A stretch of DNA of 64,000 nucleotides from Tetrahymena elliotti 4EA (Eukaryota > Ciliophora > Oligohymenophorea > Hymenostomatida > Tetrahymenidae): NCBI GenBank assembly GCA_000231825.2, contig JH720322.1:434001-498000 (forward strand), in the 5' to 3' direction. The first letter of the stretch is position 1. Each line of letters begins with the position of its first letter. Under the pieces are notes generated by a model that saw only the letters and a list, made by a program, of their open reading frames with translations, was not told where the DNA came from and made no database searches. This document shows, piece after piece, positions 34,737 through 47,964 of the stretch. A program made the translations under genes and the position numbers.

Positions 34737-37242
34737 TTACTGTTTTTATAATTTTAAATTAAAATTTAATTTTTATATTAGAATAGAATTTTACTAGTTA
34801 GGACCACCACTTCCTTCAGGAACAGTCCAGTCGATGTATTCTTATGTCATCTATTTTTATATTTATTTAATTAATTTTAAGTAAAAGAAATATTTTACTT
34901 TGATTGAGCAAGTCTTGCAGTGTAAGCAATTTTATGCATTAATTTAGAGTTTCTTTCCTCCTTTTTCATCATCAATAAATTCATAAACCTTGGCAGGGCA
35001 GAATCTTTATTCAGGTCCATCAAACTTTTCTAATGATTCAATAGGAACTTAATTCAAGCCAGATTTAATTTTTAAGTGGGAAGGTTGGTCATCATCATGA
35101 TAAGTACCACTTTTATGAAAAAAGAAAACTTATTTATTATTTTTGATAAATATTCTAATTACCTTCTTGCTAAATTTTCAAGAATATCAAATGTAAGTTT
35201 TCCATCTTTTTTAGGATAATTAATAGGCTTGAAGTTTTCTTTTTGCTTATATTACTCGCTATCTTTTTTACTGGTTCTTAAATTCCATGGTTCCTTTCCC
35301 TTTAATTCAAATAAAAATTTAATAAATTAACTTTTTTTATAAAATTATTTTTACTTTTGTAATATGACATTAGAAGCCATTCAACAAAAGACCGGGGTAA
35401 AGGCCATATTTAAAAGCATTTTTAGAATTTCTGAAATCGAATAATTCTTTATAAACCCAAGAGTTTTCCATATCAGTTTGGTATTGCTTTAATTCCTTAC
35501 CTTCACCGTTACCTTCTATGGCTAAACTTTTATAAATATTTTCAGCAGCTACCATACCTGACTTCATAGCATTATGGGTACCTTTAATTTTAGCAACATT
35601 CAAAAAACCAGCTCCACAACCTGTAAGAACACCACCAGGGAAAGTTAATTTAGGAATTGAGAAGTAACCTCCTGCATTGATAGCTCTGGCACCATAAGAG
35701 ATACAATTACCTCCTTCTAACATTTTTCTGACAATTTTGTGAGTTTTGAATTTCTTTTAGATAAAACAGATATTAATATGTACATTTTTTATTTAACTAA
35801 AATACCTAGAATTCCTCATAAGGATTAATGTAAGGATTTTAATATTGTAAGCCAACAACAAAACCAATATGAACTTAATTAGGATCTTTATGATATAAGA
35901 AAGAACCTCCATATGTTGAATGATCTAAAGGCCATCCAACTGTGTGCTAAACAAGACCACTTTCAAATTTTTCAGGTGGTATTTCCCAAACTTCTTTAAT
36001 ACCCAAACCATAAATTTAAGGATCACTCTTCTCTCTTAAATTAAATTGAGACATTAAACTTTCACTCAAAGAACCTCTACAACCTTCTGAAAAAATAGTC
36101 TATTTAGCCAACAACTCAATACCAGGTGTGAAGTTATCTTTAGGTTATCCGTTTTTAGCAATACCCATATCACCAGTTTAAACACCTTTAACGTATCCTT
36201 CCTTACTGTAAACTACCTTTGAAATTAAAGAATGAATTAATAAATAAATAATAAATATAAAAAGGAAAGTTTTTTAAAATAATGTGAAAGTAGTTTAAAT
36301 TGTAATTTAGAAACTCAAAGAAGATATTTAATTCGTCATTATTGTTTCTAAAAAAACAAAAAAACTAATTTGTGACTCAGTTTTAATTTAGCACATATCT
36401 ATTAATATCTCTGCTAAATTTGATGCCATGAAAAATTTAATTGAAATAAAGTTAAGCGAAATTTCTTAATTTCAAACTCTCTTTATAACCAAATATATAA
36501 ATAAATCAATTGATTTCTATGGTATCACTTAGCCAAACATATCATTTTCTAACTTTTTAATTTTATAATTTTATTTAAGAAAGCTTTGATTACTTTTTGA
36601 CCTGCTGTTCCAGGGAAAATATCTACACCAAGATTGGTTGCATATTCGCCTAACCAAGCACACAATTCTCCTAATGAGATGATGTAATTCTTTTCATTAT
36701 GAATAGTAGAGGGGAGTAAAGAATTTGGAATTTCAATGCTCTTATCTTCACCAAATAGAATCATAAACTTATCATGAGTTACTCTAGTATTGACTGGAGG
36801 TCTCTATTTAAATGTGAAAAAATAATTTAATTTAGACATTAATCAATAGAGTAAAATCATTTTTTTTAATTATAATATTGAATGTAATGCATGTTAATTA
36901 AATGTATACATTTTCCATACTACGCCATCCAGGAAGCAATTCATCTAAGGCATGAGGTTCAAAACAATTGCCTGATAAAATGTGAGAACCTATTTGAGAT
37001 CCCTTTTCAATAAGACAAACGGAAAGAGGACGCTCGTGCTATTATTCTAATTATTTTAAGCGAATAGCAGCAGAAAGACCTGCAGGTCCTCCACCAACAA
37101 TGACGACATCGTATTCCATTTTTTCACGTTCGATTTCATCAGCTTCAGCACCAGCTGCAGTAGAGCTGAATCTAAAGTAATTTTTGATTATATGGATCTA
37201 TGAAAACTTGCTTGATAAGTTTGAAATTCTACGTAAAAACAT
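34737..37242 (-). CDS. ETFDH: Electron-transfer flavoprotein:ubiquinone oxidoreductase, mitochondrial
   Basis: Moves electrons from ETF (fatty-acid and amino-acid oxidation) to ubiquinone at the inner mitochondrial membrane. Complete: ATG 37242 with a basic, Ser/Arg-rich targeting peptide (MFLRRISNLSSKFS), FAD site YDVVIVGGGPAGLSAA, IEKGSQIGSHILSGN, the ISYGARAINAGGYFSIP and FPGGVLTGCGAGFLNVAKIKG segments, and a C-terminal 4Fe-4S cluster with four Cys (RFCPAKVYEF ... CIHCKTC). Seven introns give eight exons; the largest runs 36593-36217. The last intron splits the Tyr codon of GPNY, leaving a terminal exon of only NGM and TGA at 34737-34739, exactly the end expected for the family. No key residue is missing. 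Confidence 0.97.
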
Positions 37243-38940
37243 TTTTAATTCCTTCTACTTTAGTTTAATGCTTTTAAAAACTTATTTTTTTATTTTGAAT
37301 AGATATTTTTTTCTTTTAATTATTTTTTGAGTTATTAGAAATTATTAATATTACTGGGAAACATTATATAGATTTCAACTGATACATTATGATATAATTA
37401 ACAAGCCAAAAACCTATCTTTTCCGATTTTTTTCTTAATCTTTGTTGTAAATATAGCTGTATAATCAAAATTTTTAGTTTCTTTAATTTCTTTTTTGAAT
37501 GTATTAACTAATTTGTATGATTAAGTACAAAACAAATATATAATTCATGATTTGATTTTGTTATCTTTTTCATCCTAATGCTTATATTTTTTAGAATAGT
37601 GAAAACATATGATACAATAAGTATCCTCACCAATAAAAAGATGATGTAAGAAAAATTATGGAATATTTAAACTCAATTCGTTTTATAAAGTTTTGTTAAA
37701 TCCTTAGATAGATTCACTATTTGATCAATTAATTTCCAAAAGCTAACCATTTAATAAACAAATTACAAATAATTCTGGTATAGCCTTTATATTTATAAAA
37801 ATGAAAAACAAAATGTTGAAACTTTATTTTATTTCAAATATTCTCTGCTTAACTCATTTCCAACAAATTTTATTATAAAAAATCTAAAAAAAGTAAAAAA
37901 TAGCCCTTTGTAAACTTAAAACATTTTTGTTAAAGATATATTTATTGCAAATAATTAAATAAACCTTTGTCCATAAATTCTTTTTAATCAAGAGAAAAAA
38001 ATAAAAAATAAGTATAATTAATGAGTCCTTTTTTATTAAAAAAAACAATTGTTAAAGCTCAAACCCTGCATAAAAAAACCTAATAAAGTAAAAAATCAAC
38101 ATTAAAATTGATTGATATTATCTCAAATTCTATGTTTTCTTATCTAAAATATTTTTTTATCTCATTAAGCTAAAATGAATTTTTGGAAAAATTAACCAAG
38201 AAAAGAAAATTCACTTTGGCATATTTTAATTAATTTTTCTTGAGTATGGAAAATAAAAAAAATATTTTTTATTTTAGAAACAAATTTTTGGAAATTAAAA
38301 AATATTTAGAAAAAAATCAATAAAATTTATTTTACAATTTGTCCATAAAAGATTTGGCCTAAAATTATTCAAAAAATTTAAGTTGAGAAGATTTTAGAAG
38401 TTTTAAGAATGATTTTATTGTTAAAATTTAAATGGTGTAAGAATTAGAAGCCATAATTTATTAGTCAATAAAGAAATACTATCTTTAAATAAAATTAAAA
38501 TATTAAAAATAAGTAGAAAACTGGATAGCATACCAAAATGGATAAGATTGATTGATGAGAAAAAACTAACTAATTTAAGGAGATATATTAGCAGGTATAT
38601 TTAGTTGTATGTAAATTATATAATTAACATCGCATTAAATAAATAAAATTGCTTGCAAGCTGGGATGAAGGAGAAATAAAAAGATGATCTTTAAGACATT
38701 ATTTACTAACAGGACTAGAAGATAAAATGTATATTATATGGATGAATGAGTGAATAATTGGTTTATTTATTATAACGAGACAAGACATTAGAAGTCAAAA
38801 ACATAAGAAGTTTAATAATAAAGCAAAAATCCAAAAAAACAAAAAACCTTAGTAATATTTTATATTGAGCTCAACAAATATCAGCAAAAGAGTAAGAAGA
38901 ATAGTTAATAAGTATACAATTTTAGACATATATAATATAG
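37243..38940. other. Divergent intergenic region
   Basis: ETF-QO reads left and the Not4-like gene reads right, so two promoters should lie here. A/T filler with no coding frame. A slightly more GC-rich 80 bp at about 38650-38720 has no recognised structure. Confidence 0.55.
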
Positions 38941-41900
38941 ATGTCAGTAAAGATTAAACCAAAATAACCTCAGAAGAGTATATTTTTGACCATTATTGAT
39001 ATTTCTATTTTTAAAAAGGAGAAAGGACAACTGCTGCTCTCTTTGTTTTTTTAAATGGGCTTCTGAAATAAATTTGCATTTTATTTTCAAAAGGAACAAA
39101 ATTTATAAATTTATTCCTTATTTTTTTCAACCAAAGTTTGTTTGCAGTTGTCTGTTATTTTATTAAATTGGTTTGTTTATAATATGTTTTATTAGCTAGC
39201 TTACCAAATTACTTTAGATAGATAGCCTTTTATTTTAGCTTTTAGATTTTAAGCTCATTATATTATTTTAAGCTTGACTCAGTTAAGAATATTGTGTTTT
39301 TAAATAATTAGGATTGTAGTGTTAATATTGCAAGGAAAAGATAGAAAATGACAACTACTATTTATGCGATTGTGGATATTAAGTATTTAAATAGTCTTCA
39401 ATTTTATTATGCTTGTTTTTTCACAAATTTATCATATTTTTATTTGGAAATTCTCTGAAAAACAATTTGTTGTCAGCATATTATGATAAAAGAGTGTTTA
39501 ATATTGATTGTCCAAATCTTTTAAGCTCTCTCTATATTTTTACTATTTAAAAGATGATAAATAATCAGCATAGAAAGGGTGTAAAATATTTGTAGTATAT
39601 CTGATAGATGTACCTATTTACTCTCTCTGTATTGCACTAATAATTTACAAAATATAACAAATTCAATTAAGTATCTGATTTTTTCTTTATTAACTAGATG
39701 TGCTGGGATTGTTATGATGATTTCTAAGACAATTAAGATCCATATTGCCCAAAATGTGATGCAGAATTAATATCTGATTCAGAAGACGAGTAAAATTTAT
39801 TATTCTTAAAAAAAAGCTTTGCTTTTACTATACATCTGATAATAATAAATAAAAGATTTTATTTGCTTACATTTATTTATATTTTATAATTAGATAAATT
39901 ACAAAACCTAAAAGTGAGCCTCCACTTTCCAAATCTACCTCAGTTTAAAATCAAAGTACAAGTAGTTAAATAAAATCTTCACCGTCTGGTGTCAATAAAT
40001 CAAGTAGCAGCGTAGCAGGAACAACAAATTCAGCAAATTCAACTATTACTTCATCTTCAATAAATACAAGTGGTTTCAATTACAGCGATTTGGCAAAAGT
40101 TAGAGTTATAAAGAAAAATTTAGTATATGTGATAGGTTTAGCCCCTGAAATAGCAAATGAAGAGGTATATATTAGCATAAATTAAACAATCTTTTAGAAT
40201 GATAAACTTTTTTTTATAATATTAATACAGACATTACTAAAGAAGGAATATTTTAGTTAGTATGGTAAAATAACAAAAATAGTAGTCAATACAAACAATG
40301 CATATAATCCAAAGGGACCTAATGGGCCTTCATATTCAGCATATATAACATATTCATCCGAAAGGGAAGCTTCAATGGCAATTTTAGTAATAAAAATTAA
40401 AGTATGAAATGAAACTCACATTAAACATAAAATTGATAAAATTAGGGAACAGAAGAATTTTAAATAAATGAAAGAACAATAAGAGCTTCATATGGTACAA
40501 CAAAATATTGTTCTTATTTTTTAAAACAATAAGAATGTCCTAATCTACCAGATTGTTTATATTTGCATTCATTTGGAAAAGATAAAGAATTTTTCTAAAA
40601 AGATGAAGCAACTTCAAATAAAAATATATTTATTGACCAATAAAAAATGGCTATAAAAAATATATAAAAATATATACCAGATCTTGTTAAAATAAAAAAT
40701 ACTCCAGTTACATATAATTCCGTACTACCTACTCCTTTGAGCGTAATTGAAAGATTAATTGAATAAGATGTGTTAGACATAAAATAAAAACCAGTTGAAT
40801 AAAATTCTAGTAAATTACTTTTTGAAATATATAAATAATTTTATTCAAAATGAATTAAAGATGATTAAAAAGGTGATAAAAAGAAAAAAGAAGATAATAC
40901 TCCTTTGATTGATTAATGGAGTATTGATTTTTCAATTCCTTAAACAGCTCCCAAAAAAGATAAAGAAGATTCAAGAAAATAAGAGGCTACTTCACCCACT
41001 TTAGGGAGTAGAAAACAATCAAAATCTATTTCTGAAAAAGATCTTAATACAACTAATCCATAATCAGCTTCTAAGTCTCCTTCATAAAGTTAATAAAATA
41101 CAACTCAACCTGAAATTACTTAAAGTAGCAGCAGTATTTAACTTTTTATTTGAAAAATTTTACTGATTAATTATTTTATTATAAAAAATAGATAAAATAT
41201 AGGATATTGAAAAACCTAGTATTAAGCCTTAAATTAATGGCAGCTAGCAATAAAATGAAGAAAAACCTTTTTCAAAAGAGGAGTTTATAATGAAAGCAAT
41301 GAATGAAATTTTATAAAGTCCTTCTCGTAGTCACTCTTCTTCTCTAAGCAATTCAAACACTCACTAAGCATTGAACTAAAATACACCATAAACATCAAAC
41401 TAATAAAAAACTTAGACATAAACAAGTTAAAATAATAGTTAAATAAATATTACAAACAATAGCAACTCTAACTCTAATATATCAAAAGCTGCTAGCTAAC
41501 CTGTAGCTGAGTAAACTAATAAGAAAGTAGAAAAATCTCCTATCAAAGAATAACCTTAGAAATAGGATGAGCCAAAGAGAGAAGACTAAACAGAAACAAG
41601 AAAAACAGAAAATATATCTGCTGTTAGTAGCAATTAGTCTAGTAATGTAGCTAGTACAAATCATTCAAGAACATCCTCTACTAATTAAAAAGTAAATGGT
41701 TAAAATAACTAAACATAAAACTAATCTTCAAACACAAATGGAGCAGTTAAAAATGCCGTTACTTAAAATGGTAGTTATGCTGATAAAAAAGAAGCAAGCA
41801 GGAAAGAATAATCAGAAAGCAAATATTAAAAGAATCAATATATTCCTGTTAATTAATCTACTAAATAATCTTCTCAATCTATTGAACCATAAAAAGAGAT

Positions 41901-42957
41901 TAACTAGCAAACTCAAAATATTTTATAACAACAACATTAGTCTACACCTAATCCTTCTCAATAAAACTCTGCATCCCAAAAAGAAGAAAATAAATAATCA
42001 AAATCTTCTACAGCTCCCTAATAAAAGCAATAAAACAATAACTCTTAGACTTTGTAGTAACAATAAAATGAAAAAACTAATGGCAGCTTAAGTTAATCTA
42101 AATAGCAAAATACATTATAAAATGGCTTATAATAATAGAACTAAAATAATCAAAATATTTTAACACCTCATCATTCATTAAGCTTTGATAACACTGCTCA
42201 TAGTATTAATCCACATGCTTCCATATAGCCTCACCATTAACATACAGTTTCAGAACCTGTTGCTCCTAAATATATCCTATAAAAAGTAGAAAAGAGAGAG
42301 AAGACTTTAAGCTCAGATAATTAAATAATGAAAAGACTGATTACAAGAACTACCCATTAAAAAAATGCTTCTTCTCGCTTTGATTTTGCTAAAAATTCAG
42401 AAAATTGTGACTAGCCTGTTGAAGAGGTAGATGTAATAAATCACATCTTTAATGGACAATATATAATCTTAACAAAGTCATATAGTTAAAATTAAAGCAG
42501 TAAGTTTAATTAATTAAAGTCATCGTAATATTTAAACTACAATTTAAATAGATTTTGATAAAAGTGAGTATTGAAGAAATTTTCTTTAGTCATTAAATGC
42601 AAAAATACTTACAAGTACAATATGCATCTTTAATCAAATTAATATACTATATAATTATCTGACTCACTGAGATATTAGAATATGAGGGATTATATTTAGA
42701 AGGTAATTTCAAAAAATAAAAAATTTATTCATCTTTCTATTTACTAAAATTTTTTTTAATTTATTATTTAGTTGAACATATTGGGAGTTTTTCCATAAGA
42801 AGAGAAAATAAATCATCAATTAAATAGAGAAAATTAGTTTATAAAAATTGTGATAGATTAAAATTATTTAGAGACAATAGACATCAAACAATCAATCATT
42901 TAGAGTCTTGAAAAACAAAAAATTATGAATTCGTTAAGTGCTGTATGTATTATCTGA
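38941..42957 (+). CDS. NOT4: Not4/CNOT4-type E3 ubiquitin ligase (RING + RRM + CCCH); 3' end uncertain
   Basis: CCR4-NOT ubiquitin ligase acting in mRNA decay and stalled-ribosome quality control. C4C4 RING: CQYC, LCDCGYQ, MCWDC, CPKC, split by an intron after GYQ. RRM follows: VRVIKKNLVYVIGLAPEIA, EYFSQYGKITKIVVN, SYSAYITY. Then RASYGTTKYCSYFLKQQECP and PDCLYLHSFG form the CCCH unit, all as in CNOT4. A Q/S/N-rich tail of over 400 residues includes SSRFDFAKN. The first exon (ATG 38941, MSVKIKPKQPQK) joins the RING exon in phase but is inferred. Short introns containing TGAs are removed at about 40.8 and 41.1-41.2 kb; donor GTAAGT near 42502 skips TGA 42556. The frame then reaches TGA 42955-42957, unless donor GTATGT at 42943 is used. 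Confidence 0.9.
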
Positions 42958-44370
42958 AAGGGCAAAGATGTTTTTTTCAACTTTTTCTCCTCTTTTCTTT
43001 TTCAGCAAAAAATACCTTCGATTTAAGCAAAAAGAAGGCCTGTCCTATTCCAACCTAATCCAATTTTTTGGTTTATTAAAATAAATAAATAACAGGCCTT
43101 TTTAATTCATAGGAAAAAAAAACATTTCTCCAAAGGAATTCAAATTTTCTTGAAATAGTTAAGACTTTAATAGAAAATGCTTTTCAGTCATCAACACACC
43201 AACCAATCAGTCTCATAAAATATAAAATAATACAAATTCAATCACCAAAATAATTTCATGACAAATCAATCACTCACCCACCCGCCTTAAATGCAAAATA
43301 AAAAATTACACATCAATTCATCATTCACTAAAACAATTCAATTACATTTCTCTTTAAAATGAAAATTCTCGCTCAATAAAAATTATTATGATCTACTTCA
43401 CACAAAAACATTCATATTATAGTTCAAATATCCTATTATTAATACTTTATTAATAACATTTCTATATAAAACTTTTCAAAAACTTATAGTTCTAATTACA
43501 TACTTCTTTGTATATCTTTATATAAAATCTCTTTCTAATAAAACTTTAACACATTTCTTTTTACATTTATTTCCTTATCCCTCAAAACTATATTTCTTAA
43601 ATCTTTCCAAAAATTACCAGATTAGATTACACCAACAATACCTTATTTTTTGAATATTTCTATTCTTTCATATTTATCCCAAAACACGCTATTTAATTTA
43701 AAATTAAAATTTATAACAAAATTAACCTTATTTTTTAATGCTTCAATTTACAAATTAGAAACTATTTATTTCTATAAATAAAATACACTTTTATAACTAT
43801 TTCAGACAGTTGCACAAAATTAAAAGTCAAAAAAAGCTAAAATTAATGAAGAAGAAAAAAAATCAATTCTTAGAATTAATTTGAATAAATATTTTGAGAT
43901 TTCTGAAAAATAAAATATTATTCAATTATTAAGGTAATTTTAATATTTTGAAAAATAAAATTCATGTTTCCAATTAAAAAGGATGATGATATTTAATAAA
44001 TAATAATACAGTGAGTAGTATTAATGGTAAATAATTAATTTTATAATGTAAATTTAAGTAGGAAATTTAGGGAATAAATACAAATAATTGTTAAATTTAT
44101 ATAAATTTTCCTTTTTGAATCTTTAATTTGAATTGAATATGATTAGTTATTTACTTATTATTTTATTTTTCTTATCAATTATTTTTGAGTATAAGATTTC
44201 AAGATTATATTATTATTGTTTTTTTATTTATTTTTGATAGCATTTATTTAGGTAAATATGTAGGTATGTATGATGTATTTATAGGTATTTGTAGAATTAT
44301 CTGTGAATAAGATGATGAAAGCTATTGTTTTTTTATTTACTGGCCAATTCATTATGTACAAATATTACAT
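42958..44370. other. 3' flank or long intron of the Not4-like gene, strand-asymmetric
   Basis: Between about 43190 and 43780 the plus strand has many C and very few G, unlike nearby sequence. A strong pyrimidine tract ending TTTTTCAG lies at about 42978-43004. The region may be one 863-base intron (42943-43805) leading to the exon at 43806, or 3' flank. Past 43934 only A/T filler remains. Confidence 0.45.
43806..43933 (+). CDS. Candidate extra 3' exon of the Not4-like gene
   Basis: After a TATTTCAG acceptor, 128 bases encode TVAQNQKSKKAKINEEEKK then an ISEKQNIIQLLR helix, up to a GTAATTTT donor. It joins in phase 0 to the GCT codon before donor GTATGT at 42943. Composition is coding-like and TAA is used as Gln. 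The next exon and the stop could not be fixed. Confidence 0.45.
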
Positions 44371-46596
44371 TCACTTAGTCATTTTCTCTATTTAATTTAA
44401 AAATTCAAGATGCTACTGCTCATGGAAATCAATATCTTAATTTATTCCCATACTTAAATTTGGCTAATTTTCTTATTCTTCTTGGAATGGATCTTTGCTT
44501 TATTGGTAATTATTTATTGATGAATAAGCATTTCTTGAGTTATTTACTGAGATTTAATTTTCTTATTAATCAGCATTCTAATTATATGAGAATTCTTTTC
44601 CTTTTTCTCTTTATTGTTATTATTATTATGGAAGAGTATTATTTGCTCCTAAAGTATTGGTAGATTATGTGCCTTTTGTAGTACTAACTTAAGGTTTAGG
44701 GATATTTTTTGCAAATTCTAATGCTTTCTCTCTAGAAGATGCTTCCTTATTAAATTTAATTGCTGCTACTTTACCTGTATCTTATTGAGATTTTAAGACA
44801 TGAGAATTAATTTGTTGAATTTATTTTGCAAATTCTTGTCTTTTTTCTAACTATTCTTTCTTTTACTACCAATCATCATTACCAATATTTGGTCCTAATC
44901 CTCCTAATTTATAGTTGCTGTTCTTTTAAATACTTTTATATTCATTCAAAGTATAAGGTGTATAATTACTCAAGCTATTACTGGAAGAAGGCATTTCATT
45001 GAGACTTTTATTTGTATTATCTCTTGATTAATTTCTTACTCTTTTTACTTCTGTATGTCTTTATTCTTTTAAAAAAGGAGCTTCTTCATACTGGTTATCA
45101 GCTTGATAATTATCTTACTTTTCTAAAGTTTTTATCTTAAATTTAGCTGAATAAGCTCTTGTGTTTAAATCAGGATGATCTTAAGGCATTTAATATGGTT
45201 ACTAACTGTATGGTTTATGACTTTGTAAGACAGGTAAATTATTCTATTGACCATAGAACTGCTACGGTTATGATTGCTAGTTAAGTAAAAATGGTTGAGC
45301 TGCATTTGCATAGGGTTATTACAAAATTTCTCTAGAATTTTACTAATAAGTGTTATTGTAAATCATATTATACCCATTTTTTGCTTAATAATTATTATTG
45401 AATTGACTTCCATTTGAGTATTTAGAATCTATAGATTCTTTTTAATAAGCCAAATTCTTTGGTTAAAGGGTTGATGTAGTAGAATTAGAACTTTAAGCAG
45501 AATTTAATCCCTTAAAAGGTATTGCTTAGAGAACTTATTATGGTTATTAAGATCTGCTATTTAAATTAGCAGAAACAGGAGCATACATTTTCTTTCCAGA
45601 CTCACTAGGATTACTTTTGATACTATTTAGGCTTGAAGCCTGCTTAGGATTTTGGTTGCTTTAATAGGATTAAATACCGTTGTCAGTTTAAAATGTTTGC
45701 TTCATAATTGGTGTCTTATTGTTTGGAGTCATAAAATTTGAATTAAGAGCTTAGCGACTACCTTGTTAATATTACAATTATTGCTACAACTGATTTTACA
45801 TTTGCTGTTAATATTTTATTTATTCCATTTGCTGATCTATGCTATCCATTTCATTCATGACTGGTGATCGCTAGTACTAAATAACCTATAATTGATATTT
45901 TTTTAAATATGCTTTTAACATGTTTAGCTTTAGGAAATATTCTATTCTTTATCCATTTTTATTATTTGAAAGTTAGATTATCAATCATAATTAATTAATT
46001 AACTTACATTAATCTACTAAGGGTATTTAGGAGGTAGATTTTGTTAATACATTCCTTAAATAGGGGGCAGTTGCTAGTTACTATTGTATTAAATTTTATA
46101 GATTATTATGGAATGACTTGAAGATAAAAGTTTCAATTTTATTCATTTAAATATTTTATTTCTATAAGTAAATTTTTACTGGACTAGGAGATGTTAATCT
46201 ACACTTTTATTAGGTTTACTATATGTTACTGAATAAATATTTGGATTTTATATCCTATCAGGACTAAAAAATGGGCGGTTAATGTCAAATGTTTGTGCTT
46301 CTTTCTTTTAACTTTGGTCTGTTAATATTTAATACAATTAATAAGTAGGATTTGCATTAAAAAAACTTCATAATTTATAATTTTAGTAGTCAAATAAGGT
46401 CAAAGATATTTTAATTTATTTAAAGTAGTTAAAATCATTTACATCTATTTGCTCCTGTAAAATCTTCCATTTGGATTGGTAACCTTTCATTAATTTTCCT
46501 AATAGGATTATCTGAATCTTTAATGACCCCATCTACACCTTCTTTGGTCATTAAAGATGTTTTTCCTTTAAATCTCTATTAAAAGCTGCTTGTCAT
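44371..46596 (-). CDS. Q-rich protein with REKALEFAKNIPKP motif, unidentified
   Basis: Four exons, ATG 46596, TGA 44371-44373, about 680 aa. Introns 46442-46319 (phase 1), 46179-46081 (phase 2) and 46007-45896 (phase 0) all join frames cleanly. The N-terminus (MTSSFQQRFKGKTSLMTKE; FDINRPFFSPDRIQNPN) is not repetitive. The middle is Q/N/P/S-rich. Near the C-terminus a charged helical block, GGLGPNIGNDDWQQKKEQL then RQEFAKQIQQIN, precedes REKALEFAKNIPKP. That block resembles segments of microtubule- or basal-body-associated coiled-coil proteins, but I cannot assign a family. No catalytic residues seen. Confidence 0.75.
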
Positions 46597-47964
46597 TTTT
46601 GTGAATATGCTAAAGTTTGATTAAATATTGTGAACACTTTTAAAAATATTGCTTTTTTTAATATATTAAATATGTTAGCTTATAGTTTATCTTCTGTGTA
46701 AAATAAATATGAGATGTAATATTACTAACTCTTAAAAGAGTACGGTAAATGTTAGTTTTTTATTCTTTGTAATTGTTTTAAATAAGTAGTAACCTATTAA
46801 ATGAAAATAAAAAATCTAAGCTCATTTTTTTATATTTTTTATCATTTTTTCATTTTTTAAGAATTTTTCTTAAATTTTTGCAAATATTTATGAATATTAA
46901 CAAGTAAGTAATCTAAATTTACATATTTTTTTTTGATAAGTTTAGTACCCATTTTATTAAATATTAAAAAAAATATACTCTTTTATAATTAATATTGATT
47001 CAAGCAAGTATTAAATTAATTATAAAATTAAAGCTCATTCTTGAAAGTATTTCTTAATTTACTTTCTTATGTAAGTAATCATTTTATTAGATATTAAAAA
47101 TATAATATTTTTTATTATTAATATTGATTAAAGCAAACATTAAATTAATTTTAAAATATAAGCCTCAATCTTCTTGAGGTGCATTTCTTAATTTACATTT
47201 TTAATCATTAAAAATAACTATCAATTAATTGAGCCAGAAAAATACATTAATTTTATCAAATAAAATTTTTTTTTAATTTATAATTTCTTAACAATTTAAT
47301 CAATTCGTAAACCATTAATCTCATTTTTAATATTAATAAAAAAATAATCTCTTTATTTTTTTAGAAATAAGTATTTATAAACATTATTTTTAATAACTAT
47401 AATATTTATTAATAATTTAAAATAGATAAATAAAGTTTAAAAATTTCTATTAATTATTAAACATATTTATTAATTTAACATTTCATTGAAGGGTAAATCC
47501 CTAAATATTTCAAAAGAAAAAAAACAATTTATCAAATTAAAAAAAGATAATCTTTTAATTTTTTAAAAATTATTATTGAGTAAATTACATTTTCTAAATT
47601 GTCTGATCTAAAATAATCTAAAAGTATTATTAGCAAACTTTTAAGTGATATAATATTCAATAGTATTAATAAATTGAATTTGATTGAAATAAAAATTTTT
47701 TTAGGAAGATTGTTAAAATTGTTTTAAAATTACAAACAAAATAGAATTAAAAAATTTATTGTGACAAAAAAAATTTAAGAAAAATTTAAATTAAATGTTT
47801 CTTTTCTTGTTTATAATTTTTATCAAAGTGCTTTTTTCAATAAAATTTAAACGTTAAATGATTCTTAATTAATATAACATTAACATAATCAAATTAAAAA
47901 GGATTTCACACAAGGATTTTTAGATTAAATAGTTTTTGAATAAAATAAAACAAAGATTATTTAA
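46597..47964. other. Divergent intergenic region with an imperfect tandem duplication
   Basis: Upstream flanks of the Q-rich gene (-) and the membrane-protein gene (+). Apart from the duplication at 46950-47200 it is A/T filler without a coding frame. Confidence 0.6.
46950..47200. repeat. Imperfect tandem duplication, two units of about 120 bp
   Basis: Unit 1 starts at 46950 and unit 2 at 47080, both with CATTTTATTA. Both then run through ATTAATATTGATT-AAGCAA, TATTAAATTAATT and end TTTCTTAATTTAC. They differ by substitutions and small indels. Unit 2 alone contains CAATCTTCTTGAGGTG. Non-coding. Confidence 0.75.

Noticed and set aside
41696..42091. 131-codon standard-code frame rich in K, N and L
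   Set aside because: It is a +1/+2 shadow of the Q/S-rich tail of the Not4-like protein, whose own frame stays open under code 6.
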